Made by a program: the position numbers and the translations under genes. Of a DNA stretch of 64,000 bases, positions 20,872-31,913 are shown piece after piece; within the stretch, counting starts at the first letter, position 1, and each line of letters begins with the position of its first letter. The stretch comes from Ceratothoa steindachneri (taxonomy: Eukaryota; Arthropoda; Malacostraca; Isopoda; Cymothoidae). A model generated the notes under the pieces. It saw nothing but the letters and a program-made list of their open reading frames with translations, was not told the DNA's origin and did not search any database. The stretch lies in NCBI GenBank assembly GCA_963969495.1, contig OZ018317.1:226406099-226470098 (forward strand). The letters run 5' to 3'.

Positions 20872-22810
20872 ATGCCCAATGATGAATAAATTAAAAATCT
20901 TCCCTCAATATCCCCTCGGGCAGCTCCACAGAGAAAATAGAGGTTCCTCTCTCCCCCTGTGCTCTCGCAGGGGACCCTACAAATCTCTAATCAGAGAGGA
21001 GGCTTACTCCTCTCATTTGACTATGGGTGTAGGTGACTCCCCCTCACCCCCTTGTCTGGAGGTACCCGAACGCCGCAGTCCCCTTTACTTTCCAAGGGGA
21101 CTGCCAAGAAAGCCAGCAGGCAGCCCATAGCCGACCGCTCCCCATTGAATCGGCTTGGTAGGGCAAACCCCCTTAGGGGGAAGAGGGAAGCCAGGCCCCT
21201 TCAGTTGCTTCCCTCAAAATACCTGCTGGCTAGAATATTAAACCTAGCGGAGGTCAAGGCCTGTGTCTCCCCAGACTCAACTTGTGACACCACTGCGAAT
21301 GGGACCTGTGATTTCCTGGGAAGGGATGGCCAACTGGAGCCTCCCCCCCATCCCCCGAGATAGACATGGTCCTTGAGGCAACCTAGCCTCAGATGGTAGG
21401 GCCTTCCATGGGAGCGAATCCGGGCTCGGCTCAAGCACAACTCAAGTCCATACCTATTCAAGGTCCTCCTCAAACGGCTAGGTTTTCCTAGGCAGTACAA
21501 GGAGGGGAGGGATCTCCTCCGACCGGTGCCCTTGCGACTGCCAGGACCTTCTCCATCTCGGAGAAGGACCTTGCTGAGGCCGGATGGACCTGCCTGTGGG
21601 TTCCTGCTGGCGGAGGGGAGAAACGGGTTCTTTCCCCGCCCTCTCCTAAAAAGAAAAAAAACAAAAAAAAAAGAAAAAAGACTCGGGGCTCCTCTCCATC
21701 CGCGGGGGCTGTTTCGACGGATGGGTCTGCTGCTACTTCAGTAAGCGACCAAGCCAAGATTGCCACATCCGGCCCCACTGCCCCCTCCTCCCTCCGGGTG
21801 CAGAGCCCCTGACTAAGACCAAAAGTGTGCAGGTCGGAGCCTCGATTACCTCGGGACCCCTTATTAAGAGATTACCCGGCGTTTTCGAGCCCGCTGGCTT
21901 CAAACGCTTCTTAGTTATTCGCTCCACTGATGGCAGCATGTTGGCCAAGGGCAACATGTTCCATCAGAGGAGAGCTTTAGCTAGTATGATTGGTAGAGAG
22001 CCGAAGGTGACCCCTTTCTCGGACGGGAGCCTTCTGGCGAATGCGAGGCGGCCAAGATAAGTGCTCTTCGGACACTTGATGGCACCCCGGTGAGTGCGAC
22101 GCCGCACTCTACCATGAACTTTGTGAAAAGAGTAGTTTATGTGAGGGAACTCGTGGACTACTCCATAGAAGATATCACTCTAGAGCTGGCCGACCACGCG
22201 GTATTCAAGGTCGACCGTGTGATGAGAAAACCGGTCAGGGGCCTCGAGACCCACCCCTACACTCTTCGTCACGTTCGACTGTGACAAGCTCCCTGAGTCT
22301 GTGCGTGCCGGTTGGTACCGCTACTGCGTGAAGGCATTCGTGCCACTGCCGCGGAGGTGCTATTACTGTCACCGCCTCGGCCATACGAATCGCGCATGTA
22401 GACGTGCAAAGTCGGGGTCACCCGAAGTCTGTGTAAATTGCTCCAAGGTCGCACACGATAAGTCCAAATCGTGTGTGGCCAAGTGTGCCAATTGCGTAGA
22501 GCCGCACCCCGCTTCTTCGAAGCAATGTGGTGCATATCTCCTTTGAGAAACAAATCCTGGCCTTTCAGGCCCAGGATCGTCTCTCATTCCGCGAGGACTG
22601 GGTCTTGGCGCGACCGGCTCTGCCTGGGACGTTTTACGCCTCAATGTTAAGAAAGACACCCTCTGTTCCTGGCCCATCCAGGCCAACGAGCACGGTTGTT
22701 TCCGTGCCCATTCGGAGCCCTTCTATGGGTTCTACTCAACCCGGGCGCTTCCCTGGTAAAGCTGGCGGCACAAAGGGTTCATACCCAGTCCCTGCTAAAA
22801 CCAGGCCTTA
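20872..22810 (+). pseudogene. LINE copy 3 ORF1 (gag-like) with three zinc knuckles
   Basis: The conserved start ATG (20872, 'caccATGcccaatgat') is followed by a stop after four codons. Downstream blocks: AKKASRQPI...RLGRANPLRG (about 21100-21180), FEPAGFKRFLVIRSTDGSML (about 21880-21945), DYSIEDITLELADHAVFKV (about 22155-22215). The zinc knuckles lie at about 22360-22530: CYYCHRLGHTNRAC (C-x2-C-x4-H-x4-C), CVNCSKVAHDKSKSC and CANCVEPH-type. The tail is Ser/Pro/Lys-rich. The knuckle array is among the best preserved in the window. Confidence 0.72.
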
Positions 22811-23062
22811 ACCCCCTTCCCCCAGCGTGACCGTTTCCCGTAAGGCGAAACGGCCACGTTCCTCCACCGACTCGCTAGAATCAAGAGGCAACATCCTTGA
22901 ACTTGGTCGCCCAGCCATTTTCCGGGGTTCCTAAAGCTGCCCCCCGAAAGGAGGACAGCAAGAAAGCAGCTTCAGCTCCTTCGCCAATGCCTATTGGTGG
23001 GCTGGGTGGCTCGAAGACGGTGGATCCTCTAAAAGAGGGCCCCTCGCAGCGCATTCAGCGCC

Positions 23063-23737
23063 TTGTCCGCCCAAGACTGCCCGTGGTTCTGCCTCCGGGA
23101 AGCGTACGGCCATTACCGTGAGGGTCTTTCCTTCGAAGAGGGCCCTCGCGTCTCCTCCGAGCAAGTCCTGGAGGGCATATTCTTTCAATGGAATTGCCGC
23201 GGACTCCTGGCCAATTGGAAGGAGCTCCGGACGCTCATATCGTCCCGTTCCTCGTTAGCTATTTTTCTGCAGGAGACCATGCTGAGCGCGTGCCCCCTGC
23301 CCACCACCATGGGCTGGGGGATGCGCGGTTTACACACGGCATGATGTCTCCGTTCTTCTTTTCACTTTAGATACCTCCTTTCAGGCAGTGGCTATGCAGC
23401 TTCACCTGGATAGGAGGTATAGTTATTTCTGCGTACATTCCACCGTCAGATTACTTCGACGCGGGGGACTTCCGCCGCGTCGTGGCACGGTTGCCGAGGG
23501 CCTTTATCTTGCTTGGAGATCTGAATGGGAGACTCCTCTCTGGGGAGACTACTCAATAAATCCCACGGGACAAGTCCTTGCCGCTCTGATCGAAGAGCCT
23601 TTGTTAGGTGTCCTAAATGAGGATGAGTTTACGCATCACTGCCCGAGAACCGCTTCATTTTCTTGCCTTGATCTATCTCTGCTCTCTGGATACACAGCCT
23701 GATTTTGATTGTGGGGGTGGTCGATGACCTGCATTGT
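23063..23737 (+). pseudogene. LINE copy 3 ORF2, AP endonuclease (first part)
   Basis: Blocks: FFQWNCRGLLANWKEL (about 23182-23230), IFLQETML, AMQLHLDRRYSYF (about 23388), RVVARLPRAFILLGDLNG-equivalent (about 23480-23525), LWGDYSINPTGQVL, and HHCPRTASFSCLDLSL (about 23635-23680). It breaks at 23737 in 'gtcgatgacctgcatt', exactly before the SDH block, where the nested LINE fragment begins. The endonuclease continues at 24485 after about 24 missing bases. Confidence 0.75.
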
Positions 23738-24484
23738 CGAGATTATCTTCTGCTGGGTTCCTGGACATGCACGAATTGCGGGGAATGAGCGCGCTGATGA
23801 AGGCGCCAAAGAGTCCGTGAGGACTCTGCGACCGCACCAGCGTTTCGCTCTTCTTCACACCGACTACATGGCAGGAATACGGGCAGCTCTTCGGACTGCT
23901 TGGCAAAGGTGATGGGAGACGGTCGAGGGGAACTTAAAGTTGCGTGCTATTGCGCCGCGACTGTTCCCATGGACCTATCCCCCAATGGCGCGATGGCTTC
24001 AGGTCGCTTTCTGTCGTCTTCGAAATGGTCACACTCGCGAAACGTACCGCCATTTGATGCAGCGCTCGCCAGCGCCCTATTCTCACTACTGCGTCGTCCC
24101 CCAGACTGTTCGGCGCATTCTTGTCGAATGTCCCACTCTTGTGTGATCTTCGCGCACGATACCTGTCCCGCTACCAGGATGGGCGGGGTCGCTACCGCCT
24201 GCCCCTTGTACTCGGGACGGATTCGTGCACACCGACATGTAGACTTTTAGACTTTTTGTAGGAGGCCGGCCTTCTCCCCGTTATTTAAAATTCAACTATG
24301 GATCGCGGTCTTCGTGGGCGGGCGAACCTTCCCCCGTCGATGGAGCTCGCTCTATATTTTTTCAATTTGTTTGTTTTTCTTTTTCTTTTCTTTTTTTTCT
24401 TTTTAATCTGGCTTTTAATATAGCCTAGATTCAGGCTAGCTTGAGTACGGCGACTTATGCCCTAGAAGGCAGTCCCCAGATGAG
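23738..24484 (+). mobile_element. Truncated Nimb-like LINE (RNase H to 3' end) nested in copy 3
   Basis: Starts in the middle of RNase H (VEIIFCWVPGHARIAGNERADEGAKES at about 23736-23815). It continues through MRAIAPRLF, the Cys/His finger (degraded, about 24070-24130) and the full 3' UTR with both hairpins ('agcctagattcaggct', 'ggcgacttatgccctagaaggcagtc'), to 24484. The host copy's endonuclease then resumes at 'atatcattttctgggccgctgccgcc'. This is the only copy in the window that keeps the NERADEGAKE stretch carrying the fourth RNase H Asp. Confidence 0.8.
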
Positions 24485-24899
24485 ATATATCATTTTCTGG
24501 GCCGCTGCCGCCTGAGAGCCCACCTCGGTGGTGCTTGACGCGTCCGGTTTGGTCTGCATTTCAGGAAATGACTGAATTCTCACTCGCAGTCGAGGAGTTT
24601 AGGTCGGTAGATTAGGCCGTTGAGTTCTTCTCCGGCAACCTCATCGCTGCGGGCCTGACTACTATTCCAAGAACGTCTGGCCCTTTTGCACGCCGACCAC
24701 TCCCGTGGTGATCGGTCGAGTGTGAGACGGCCCTCAAACCGAAACGTTATGCCTACATGCGCTATAAGCTCTGCCCGAACGATTTCAATGTCTGTGAATT
24801 TCTTTGGGGTAGGGCTAGGTTCCGGTATATTTCGAAGCACGCCCGTCGCTCGTCTTGGCGGACATAAGTGTCTTCACTTTTACGAGAAGACCCCTCTAG

Positions 24900-26040
24900 C
24901 AGAGGTGTGGAAGCTAGTCAAAAGGATTCGGAGTAAATTCTCGCTGGACCCTCTTTCCTTTCTCTAGAAGATGGGACCGCAATCTCTGACCCCGCGTCCG
25001 TGGCGAAATCCTTCGCGACCGCTTTCTCTGCATTCTCTAGCCGGGATGCTGCAACGCCAGCATTCAATGCACGTCGTAATGTCGCCGACTGGAATTTACC
25101 TCCAGAGGCGAGAACCCTTCAACGACAGGTTTACTCTGAGTAAGTTGCGTTCTGCTCTTGCTTCGTGTGCGGACACCACTCATGGTCCGGACGATGTCCC
25201 CTACGCTATGCTTTGACACTTGGGTGATCGAGGTATGGCCTTTCTGTTGGATTTCGTCAACAGGATCTGGGTAGAGGGTAACCTCTACTGTGCTAGATTT
25301 TCGCAAGCCAGGGAGAGATTCTACCCCGTCCGGTTTTGAGTAAGTTGCGTTCTGCTCTTGCTTCGTGTGCGGACACCACTCATGGTCCGGACGATGTCCC
25401 CTACGCTATGCTTTGACACTTGGGTGATCGAGGTATGGCCTTTCTGTTGGATTTCGTCAACAGGATCTGGGTAGAGGGTAACCTCTACTGTGCTAGATTT
25501 TCGCAAGCCAGGGAGAGATTCTACCCCGTCCGGTTTTCGCCCAATTTCTCTAATCCACGTGTGCAAGTTGATGGAGAAATTGGTAAATGTTAGATTAGCC
25601 TTTTTTCTTGACAGCGGAGGCCATTTGTGTTCTCCGCAGTGCGACCTCTGCAAGTTCCACTCCACGTCGGATTCTCTGCTCCGACTTGAAAATGCCATCT
25701 GCAAGGCCTTCCTTCGTAGACAGCACTACGACACGGTGTTTTTTGATCTGGAGAAGGTCTATGATACCGGGGGGAAGCCTCCGAATGTTTATATCTGAAT
25801 TTTTGCGAGATCGTCGATTCGGCGTACGGGGGCGGGGAGCCCTTTTCGGCGTAATGTAGCAGGAAGAGGGTGTCCCGCAGGGAAGTGTCCTCAGTGTCAC
25901 ACTCTTTGCCCTGAGCATCAACGGCATCACCTTGGTGTTACCGAAAGATGTTCTCGCTACGCTCTACGTGGACAACCTTTCGATCTCGTTTGGCGCGGCC
26001 CAGATGCCAACTCTGGAGCGTTAACTCCAACAGGCATTGA
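24900..26040 (+). pseudogene. LINE copy 3 ORF2, reverse transcriptase, broken
   Basis: Recognisable blocks: EVWKLVKRIRSKFS (about 24903), 'SASFAEV...LRSALASCADTTHGPDDVPYAML' (about 25140-25215, present twice), CKLMEKLVNVRLAFFLDSGG (about 25562-25620), FHSTSDSLLRLENAICKAFL, and motif A VFFDLEKVYDT (about 25735-25770). Motif B is EEGVPQGSVLS (about 25863), and motif C reads LYVDNLSISF (about 25960-25990). The second catalytic Asp of YVDD is Asn here. There is a deletion after motif A and several stops. Confidence 0.75.
25141..25540 (+). repeat. Perfect 200-bp direct tandem duplication in LINE copy 3 RT
   Basis: 25141-25340 ('taagttgcgttctgctcttg'...) and 25341-25540 appear identical base for base on reading. 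The unit covers the RT stretch from LRSALASC to the FRP block. 200 is not a multiple of three, so it breaks the frame. Identity of the two units inside an otherwise diverged element means it is recent, or an assembly artefact. Confidence 0.9.
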
Positions 26041-26490
26041 ACCGCGTCTCTCGCTATGTCGAAGCGCACAGGTTTCAGTTTTCCTTGGCCAAGACTAAGA
26101 TGGTGCACTTGTGCCGACATCCACGGCTTCACCCTGACCCAGACTTATTTCTAAATGGGGTTCGCACAGAAGTGGTGGACTCGCACCCTTTCCTTGGTCT
26201 TACACCTCATCTGGGAAGCTCATATTCGCAGCTTTAGTGTCTTGTACCCGCGCCATAGATATTCTTCGCTTCGTGACGTTCAGCGTCTGAGGCGCTGATA
26301 GGGCTACTGCCTTACTTTTTTTATCGATCCTTTGTTCGTTCGAGTTTTATGCATCCACAGCCAAGCGTGTATTGCAAAAGGTGGACTCAATCCACCACAC
26401 CGGCCTCCGCCTAGCAAACTGTGCCTTCCGCATGCCCCCCTTTGAGAGCCTACTTGTCGATGTTGGGGTAGATGCCACTCCTTTTGCGCT

Positions 26491-27430
26491 GTGCACAGTG
26501 CATTATTCGCCTGTAGATACGAGCCCGTCGCCTTCAATCTCCAACAGCTCTCACTGCATCCGCAGCTGATCTCGACGTTGCCTATTTGTCACCACGCCTC
26601 TGCTCCCAAAACTTCTACAGCGCCGGGAATATTGCGTTCGACCTTTTTGGAGCACACCTCGTGTCACGCTGGAACCGTGCCAGTGTATACGTATGGCTCC
26701 AAGTCCCAATAGGGAGTCGGCTTCCACGCCGTATCCCCTCTGTTTGAAGTCAGCGGGGCTCTGCCAGGCGCTGCGTCTGTCTTCACGGCCGAGCTGGTGG
26801 CAATACACCACTCGGTACGGGAGATTACGCGACTTGCCCGGTTCGGAGACCGGATTGTGATCTTTAGCGACTCACAAAGCGCCCTGAGTACTCTCGGGGG
26901 CATTGGGATCTCCGCATCCCCTGGTTCGCGATATCCGTGACGCCACGGTTTTGGCGAGCCGGGCAGATGTCGAGATTATCTTCTGCTGGGTTCCTTGACA
27001 TGTAGGAATGTTGGGGAATGAGGGCACCAAAGAGTCCGCGAGGACTCTGCGACCGGACCAGCCTTTCGCTCTTCTCCGACTACATCGCCGGAATACGGGC
27101 AGCCCTTCGGTCGGCTTTGCAAAGAAGATGGAAGACGGCCGAGGGGAACTTAATAGTGCGCGCCATTGTGCTGTCACTGTTCCCATGGACCTACCCCTCA
27201 ATGCAGCCCTGCTTAAGGTTGCTTTATGTTGTCTTCGAATTGGGTACACTCAGGAGTTGCACCGCCATTTGGTGGAGAGCTCCCTCTACCTTACTGCGAT
27301 GACTGCGTTGGTACTCAGACTGTTTGGAACATTATCGTTGAATGTCGAGGTGATCTTCTCCCACGTTATCTATCTCGGTATCTGGGTGAGCGGCTGCGCT
27401 TGTTCCTCGTAGTCGGGATTGATTCCTGCT
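26491..27430 (+). pseudogene. LINE copy 3 ORF2, RNase H and C-terminal finger, broken
   Basis: RNase H blocks: VPVYTYGSKSQ (about 26676; the first catalytic Asp of YTDG is Tyr), SGALPGAASVFTAELVAIHHSVREI (about 26750-26825; Glu kept), FSDSQSALSTL (about 26860; Asp kept), IIFCWVP (about 26975), then GNEGTKESARTLRPDQ (about 27014) without the fourth Asp. The finger reads YCDDCVGTQTVWNIIVECR (about 27293-27350). Several frameshifts. Confidence 0.7.
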
Positions 27431-27680
27431 AACAGATTTTTGGACACACTAATTTCTTAGAGGAGTCTGACCAACTCCATTTTATTCGACTTTCTTTGTT
27501 GCAGGTCTCCTGTTCCTCCACTTGGGTGACACTCACCTCACCCTGGCCCTGGGGCGTGCTCCCTTCTTCTTTGTTTGGTTTCGTTAATTTTAAAGTAGCC
27601 TCGCACTAGGTTGCAATTTTAAATATGGTTACTTATGGCCTTGATGGCAGTCCTTGGATGGGTGCGTTAAAAAAAAGAAA

Positions 27681-28578
27681 TGCCAATGAAGCCAGCTGCG
27701 CAATTTTGAATTCTGCTGATATGTGCAGACGCAGACAGAGTCCCTTCACTACCACCAGTACACACAACATGATTATGTGCAATTTTGCAAAGGTGGAAAA
27801 TCGCACTTTGCTATTATCTTCATCATTTTTTTTATAGTTCAACCATCTCTCTTAAATTCCCTTTGCACCAATCATTTTCTCACTTTCATTGCATCTTTAG
27901 CAGTAATAACTTTCACACAATCCATATGGGCACTACTCAAATGAATAACCTCATCTGAGTCATAGAATCTATAACTATATTTTTGTGTTCTTCATATTTC
28001 ACTTTTCCTTCGCTCATTATTGGAATCTTCAGAAGGATTCGATTATCTCATTTAAATGAATGGCTTCTTTTCACCATGTCTTTTAGTTTAAGACACTAGG
28101 TTCTTTTTTCAAATGTGTATCGCGAGAGAGTCAATATTTGCAGCTTGTGCCGGTGCTAACAGTCGTTCTCCAGGAAAGTCTGTTCCAATTCATTCGTTAA
28201 TTTATGTAGATGTTTTTCAGATTTAGTTTCAAACTTTGTAGTATCACTTTGCTCCGTAATTTTAACACCACCATCGAGTTCTAGTCTCTTCTTCATGTGT
28301 GTCTGAGCATATGATAGTCCCTGTGTTTTTTTTCTGGAAGCCTTTCTGAAAATACAATGAAGAGGTTGCACACACCTGGAGGATATTTTTCAATATTGGA
28401 TACAGCTAAACTAAATTTTGTGTCGACTCTAAAGCATTCACAAATGGTTAATATTTCAGAGTTAAAGTTTGCAAATTATCATTTCTTTTTCTAAACCTTA
28501 AATGCTATAATTACAAGTGAGATAAGTAGGGAAAACTAGTGAAAGCCTCGTTCCTCACATTTTTTTGCTTCCCGACAG
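27681..28578 (+). other. Last intron, 3' part
   Basis: AT-rich intron between the LINE copy 3 tail and the terminal exon; no element recognised. It ends in the acceptor 'ttttttgcttcccgacag' (28561-28578). Confidence 0.55.
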
Positions 28579-28653
28579 GCCTTCACTGGCGGCAGCGGCG
28601 ATGGGGGCTCACGCAAAGCCAATACCTCTTCCCAGCATCTCAAGAAGTTGTAA
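28579..28653 (+). CDS. TCF20/RAI1-like gene, terminal exon and stop
   Basis: After a strong pyrimidine tract and AG (28577-28578), a 24-codon frame reads AFTGGSGDGGSRKANTSSQH followed by LKKL, then TAA (28651-28653). Phase 0 fits the phase-0 donor at 19675, giving ...HTPVVDK joined to AFTGG... The short Gly/Ser/Lys tail just after an ePHD finger matches TCF20/RAI1 architecture, where the ePHD is at the extreme C-terminus. The exon lies about 8.9 kb from its partner. Confidence rests on splice signals, phase and position, since so short a peptide has no homology signal of its own. Confidence 0.65.
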   Translation, partial: AFTGGSGDGGSRKANTSSQHLKKL

Positions 28654-29200
28654 GACCCTCACCCCTACAAACACAGTCGCCTTCTGGCGGCCACCAATGA
28701 ACCATTTATATATATATGCATATAGAGAAAAATGGACATAACATTATACATAAATTATTTTTTAATGAACCTTTCTTAATTGAGTCTGTGATGAAGACCA
28801 GCTGGATCTATAAGTTATCATATAAATTATAATATATATATATATATAGTGTGTATGTGTGTGTGTACTTGTCTGGCCTATTTAAGAACAAATTTCAGAA
28901 TTTCATTCTATAGATCAGAGCTTGGGCGGGTTTCTATTTTATTTTTTCCTATTATTATTATTTAGGTGTTGATTGTACCTATATTAATGACTTATCCTTA
29001 ATAGAAATTGAGTACTTGAAAATTCTGCGTTAGTTAATGGACTGACGGTTTAGGATGTGTACATTTGTACATGGATGAAAGCTAGATAAAAGTACAATGT
29101 AATGCCAGGTAGCTATTGTACATTAAATGGCTATATCCAGCAATTTGCCCCACTTGTATGGAAGCCAATTAAATTTTTATTTTTAATACAGCTTGTTTAT
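28654..29200 (+). other. Probable 3' UTR of the ePHD gene
   Basis: AT-rich sequence downstream of the TAA. Small TA/TG repeats lie at about 28832-28866. ATTAAA-type polyadenylation signals occur at about 29121 and near 29165; either could end the transcript. The UTR end is not proven by the sequence. Confidence 0.35.
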
Positions 29201-30430
29201 TAATTTTTTTACAATTTTTTCACTTTTTAGGATTTTTTTTTAACTCTTTACCCCTCTGTTAGACGCAAACTTTATTTTCAGTGTGGCATTAGTGAAATTG
29301 GTGCCCGAATAATGATATTTTTCTTCCCTTCTGTGTAATTTTTGTTTTTGTGGTGACACTTTGTTAGGTTCTGTTCTGGAAAGTGACTCATGTTGCCATG
29401 GAAACCTGTGAAAATAAGATTTAATTGCTTTCTTGTTACTGTAGTGATTATCATTCATCTGATATTCAGATCTTGGTAATTGCGCATTTGTCTCAAATTT
29501 ATTAGATTTTAGAGGTAAAAAGTGCCATAGAAGGTGATGTCATGTTTTTGGCACTTGATTGGCCCCAAGAAATTTGCATAAACTTGTTCACTTTGCCTCA
29601 AACTTGGGGGAAAAAAAGGTGAAGATTGCATTTATGTCACTAATTTTTGTTCTGGCCCAGGAAAAAGGTTCTCATTCCACTGGAGTTTTGGGAGCTTCGC
29701 TTAATAATCCTCGAGTATCTTTCATTTACTTATTTTTGGTCAGTTCTTTCTCACTTAATCTCAAAATCATACGTAAAAAGAAAAACAAAACTTCCATTTC
29801 ATAGCTCTGTATCCCTCTACCATGAATCTTAGTGTTATGGAAGCATCCCATTTCATCCTTTTACATTTTGAAATTGGATATATTATATATAAATGAGTCG
29901 AGTATTGTGAATGAAATATAGTTCCGTTACATTCATTATAAATAGGTTTCACTATTTTTAATGTAAAATATTGTATATATGTTGTTTTATAAATGTTTAG
30001 TAAAACAAGCGATTATGTATGGCTTATGCATTGCAGAGATTATGTTACTGAAATTTACCTATGGAGTCGTCAGTGTCATTATTATATATAAAATATTTGC
30101 CTTTTTTATTTAAGCCTTGGATCATGTGGATGGATGTTTGAGGGGATCGTTTACTCTATAATTCCCCTTGCTATTGTGTTTCGGGACTCATAGAAGGTGT
30201 ACTCGTTTATAGCGCCAGAAGGGTCCGCTTACTTTATCTTTGCCGTATTTGTGTTGTACATAGTTAGTCTAGTGTTTAATATATTCTTATCTTCTCTTAC
30301 TCACAATCCTACTCTTGGCTGTCGATGAGCTCTCTCCTCCTCAAGGTGAGGGGGTTGGTGAGTTTGCCTGCGACCAAGAGAACTTTTATTTCTTTCTTCA
30401 TTTATTTATTTTTCCTCCTACTATCTATCT
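29201..30430 (+). other. Intergenic AT-rich stretch, no gene recognised
   Basis: No transposon or conserved protein seen. Short open frames here show no family similarity and no consistent composition. It ends where LINE copy 4 begins. Confidence 0.4.
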
Positions 30431-31829
30431 CCGTTCCGTCACGTTCAGCGCTTGGGGCGCTGATAGGGTTACCGCCTTACTTTTTTTATCGATCCTTTGT
30501 TCGCTCGAAGCCCGACTACGGATGCGAGTTTTATGCATCCGCAGCCGAGCGTTTATTGCGGAAGGTGGATTCGATCCACCACACCGGCCTTCGCCTTGCG
30601 ACCGGTGCCTTCCGCACTTCCCCCATTGAGAGCCTGTTGGTCGATGCAGGGGAGATGCCACTCGCTCTGCGCCGCGTGCAGTGCATCACTCGCCTGTACG
30701 CGCGAGCCCGGCGCCTCCCTCAGTCGCCAACAGCTCTCACTGCATCCGCAGCTGATCTCGATGGTGCCTATGCCGCCGAGAGACGCCAGTCATACCCTAA
30801 GCCCTTTGGGTTTAGGGCCAGGAAACTCCTTCGAGAGGTAGATATCGCTCTCGGGCCGGTGGCGCCCCTGGTTCTGCCCAGGACGCCACCCTGGAGGGTA
30901 CCACATTTGGCTATTTGTCGCCACGCCTCTGCTCCCAAAGCTTGTACTGCGCCGGGAGTATTGCGTTCGACCTTTTTGGAGCACACATCGTGTCACGCTG
31001 GTACCGTGCCAGTGTATACGGATGGCTCCAAGTCCCAAGAGGGGGTCGGCTTCCACGCCGTATCCCCTCTGTTTGAAGTCAGCGGGGCTCTACCAGGCGC
31101 TGCGTCTGTCTTCACGGCCGAGCTGGTGGCAATACACCACTCGGTACGGGAGATTACGCGACGTGCCCGGTTCGGAGACCGGATTGTGATCTATAGCGAC
31201 TCACAAAGCGCCCTGAGTGCTCTCGGGGCATTGGAATCTCCGCATCCCCTGGTTCGCGAAATCCGTGACGCCACGGTTTTGGCGAGCCGGGCAGATGTCG
31301 AGATTATCTTCTGCTGGGTTCCTGGACATGTAGGAATTGCGGGGAATGAGCGCGCCAAAGAGTCCGCGAGGACTCTGCGACCGGACCAGCGTTTCGCTCT
31401 TTCTCACACTGACTACATGGCAGGAATACGGGCAGCTCTTCGGACTGCTTGGCAAAGAAGATGGGAGACGGTCGAGGGTAACTTAAAGTTGCGTGCCATT
31501 GCGCCGCGACATGGACCTATCCCCCAATGCCGCGGCGGCTTCAGGTTGCTTTCTGTCGTCTTCGAATCGGACACACTCGTGTGACGCATCGCTATTTGAT
31601 GGAGCGCTCGCCTGCGCCCTATTGCAACGACTGCGTAGTCCCCCAGACTGTTCGGCACATTCTTGTCGAATGTCCCAGTCTGGGTGATCTTCGAGCACGA
31701 TACCTGTCCCGGTACCGGGATGGGCGGGGTCGCTACCGCCTGTCCCTTGTACTCGGGACGAGTGCGTGCACCATGACTAGTGGACTTATTGACTTTTTGG
31801 GGGAGGCTGGCCTTCTCCCTTTCATTTAA
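30431..31829 (+). pseudogene. LINE copy 4 ORF2 C-terminal half: thumb, RNase H, Cys/His finger
   Basis: One open frame runs from the junction to 31584. It holds the thumb (YGCEFYASAAERLLRKVDSI) and RNase H with VYTDGSKSQEGVGFHAV (Asp, about 31015), TAELVAIHHS (Glu, about 31117), YSDSQSALSALG (Asp, about 31192) and FCWVPGHVGIAGNERAKES (His, about 31321). The fourth Asp, expected after GHVGIAGNERA, is missing by an in-frame gap relative to 23790-23815. A 7-base deletion near 31510 shifts the frame. The remainder (31527-31829) gives FCRLRIGHTR, the finger YCNDCVVPQTVRHILVECP and a natural stop after LLPFI. In I-type LINEs RNase H clears the template RNA during insertion. Confidence 0.85.
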
Positions 31830-31913
31830 CCGTTTAATTGTTGTTGTTTTTGTTATTGCTTTTTTATTGTTATTGTTATTTATTTTTATTGTTTCCTGTT
31901 TAATTTTTAAAGT

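Larger units (their letters stand above)
20344..27680 (+). mobile_element. Nimb-like LINE, copy 3 (full span, with a nested truncated copy)
   Basis: Begins with the 'gtaaggggcgcggcgatttgcc' type 5' end, which also starts the copies at 39391 and 48605. Leader to about 20871, gag 20872-22990, endonuclease 23182-23737 and, after a nested insert (23738-24484), 24485-24700. RT about 24900-26040, thumb 26100-26560, RNase H 26680-27050, Cys/His finger about 27290-27345, 3' UTR to an A tail at about 27670. A perfect 200-bp tandem duplication lies in the RT. It fills most of the last intron of the ePHD gene, in the same orientation. Not functional: stops throughout and an altered RT active site. Confidence 0.85.

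Noticed and set aside
30325..30430. Start of the 419-codon frame (MSSLLLK... followed by GTGAGG) as a new gene's first exon
   Set aside because: The frame is open by chance into LINE copy 4. A start codon followed by a donor-like GTGAGG is possible but nothing else supports an exon.
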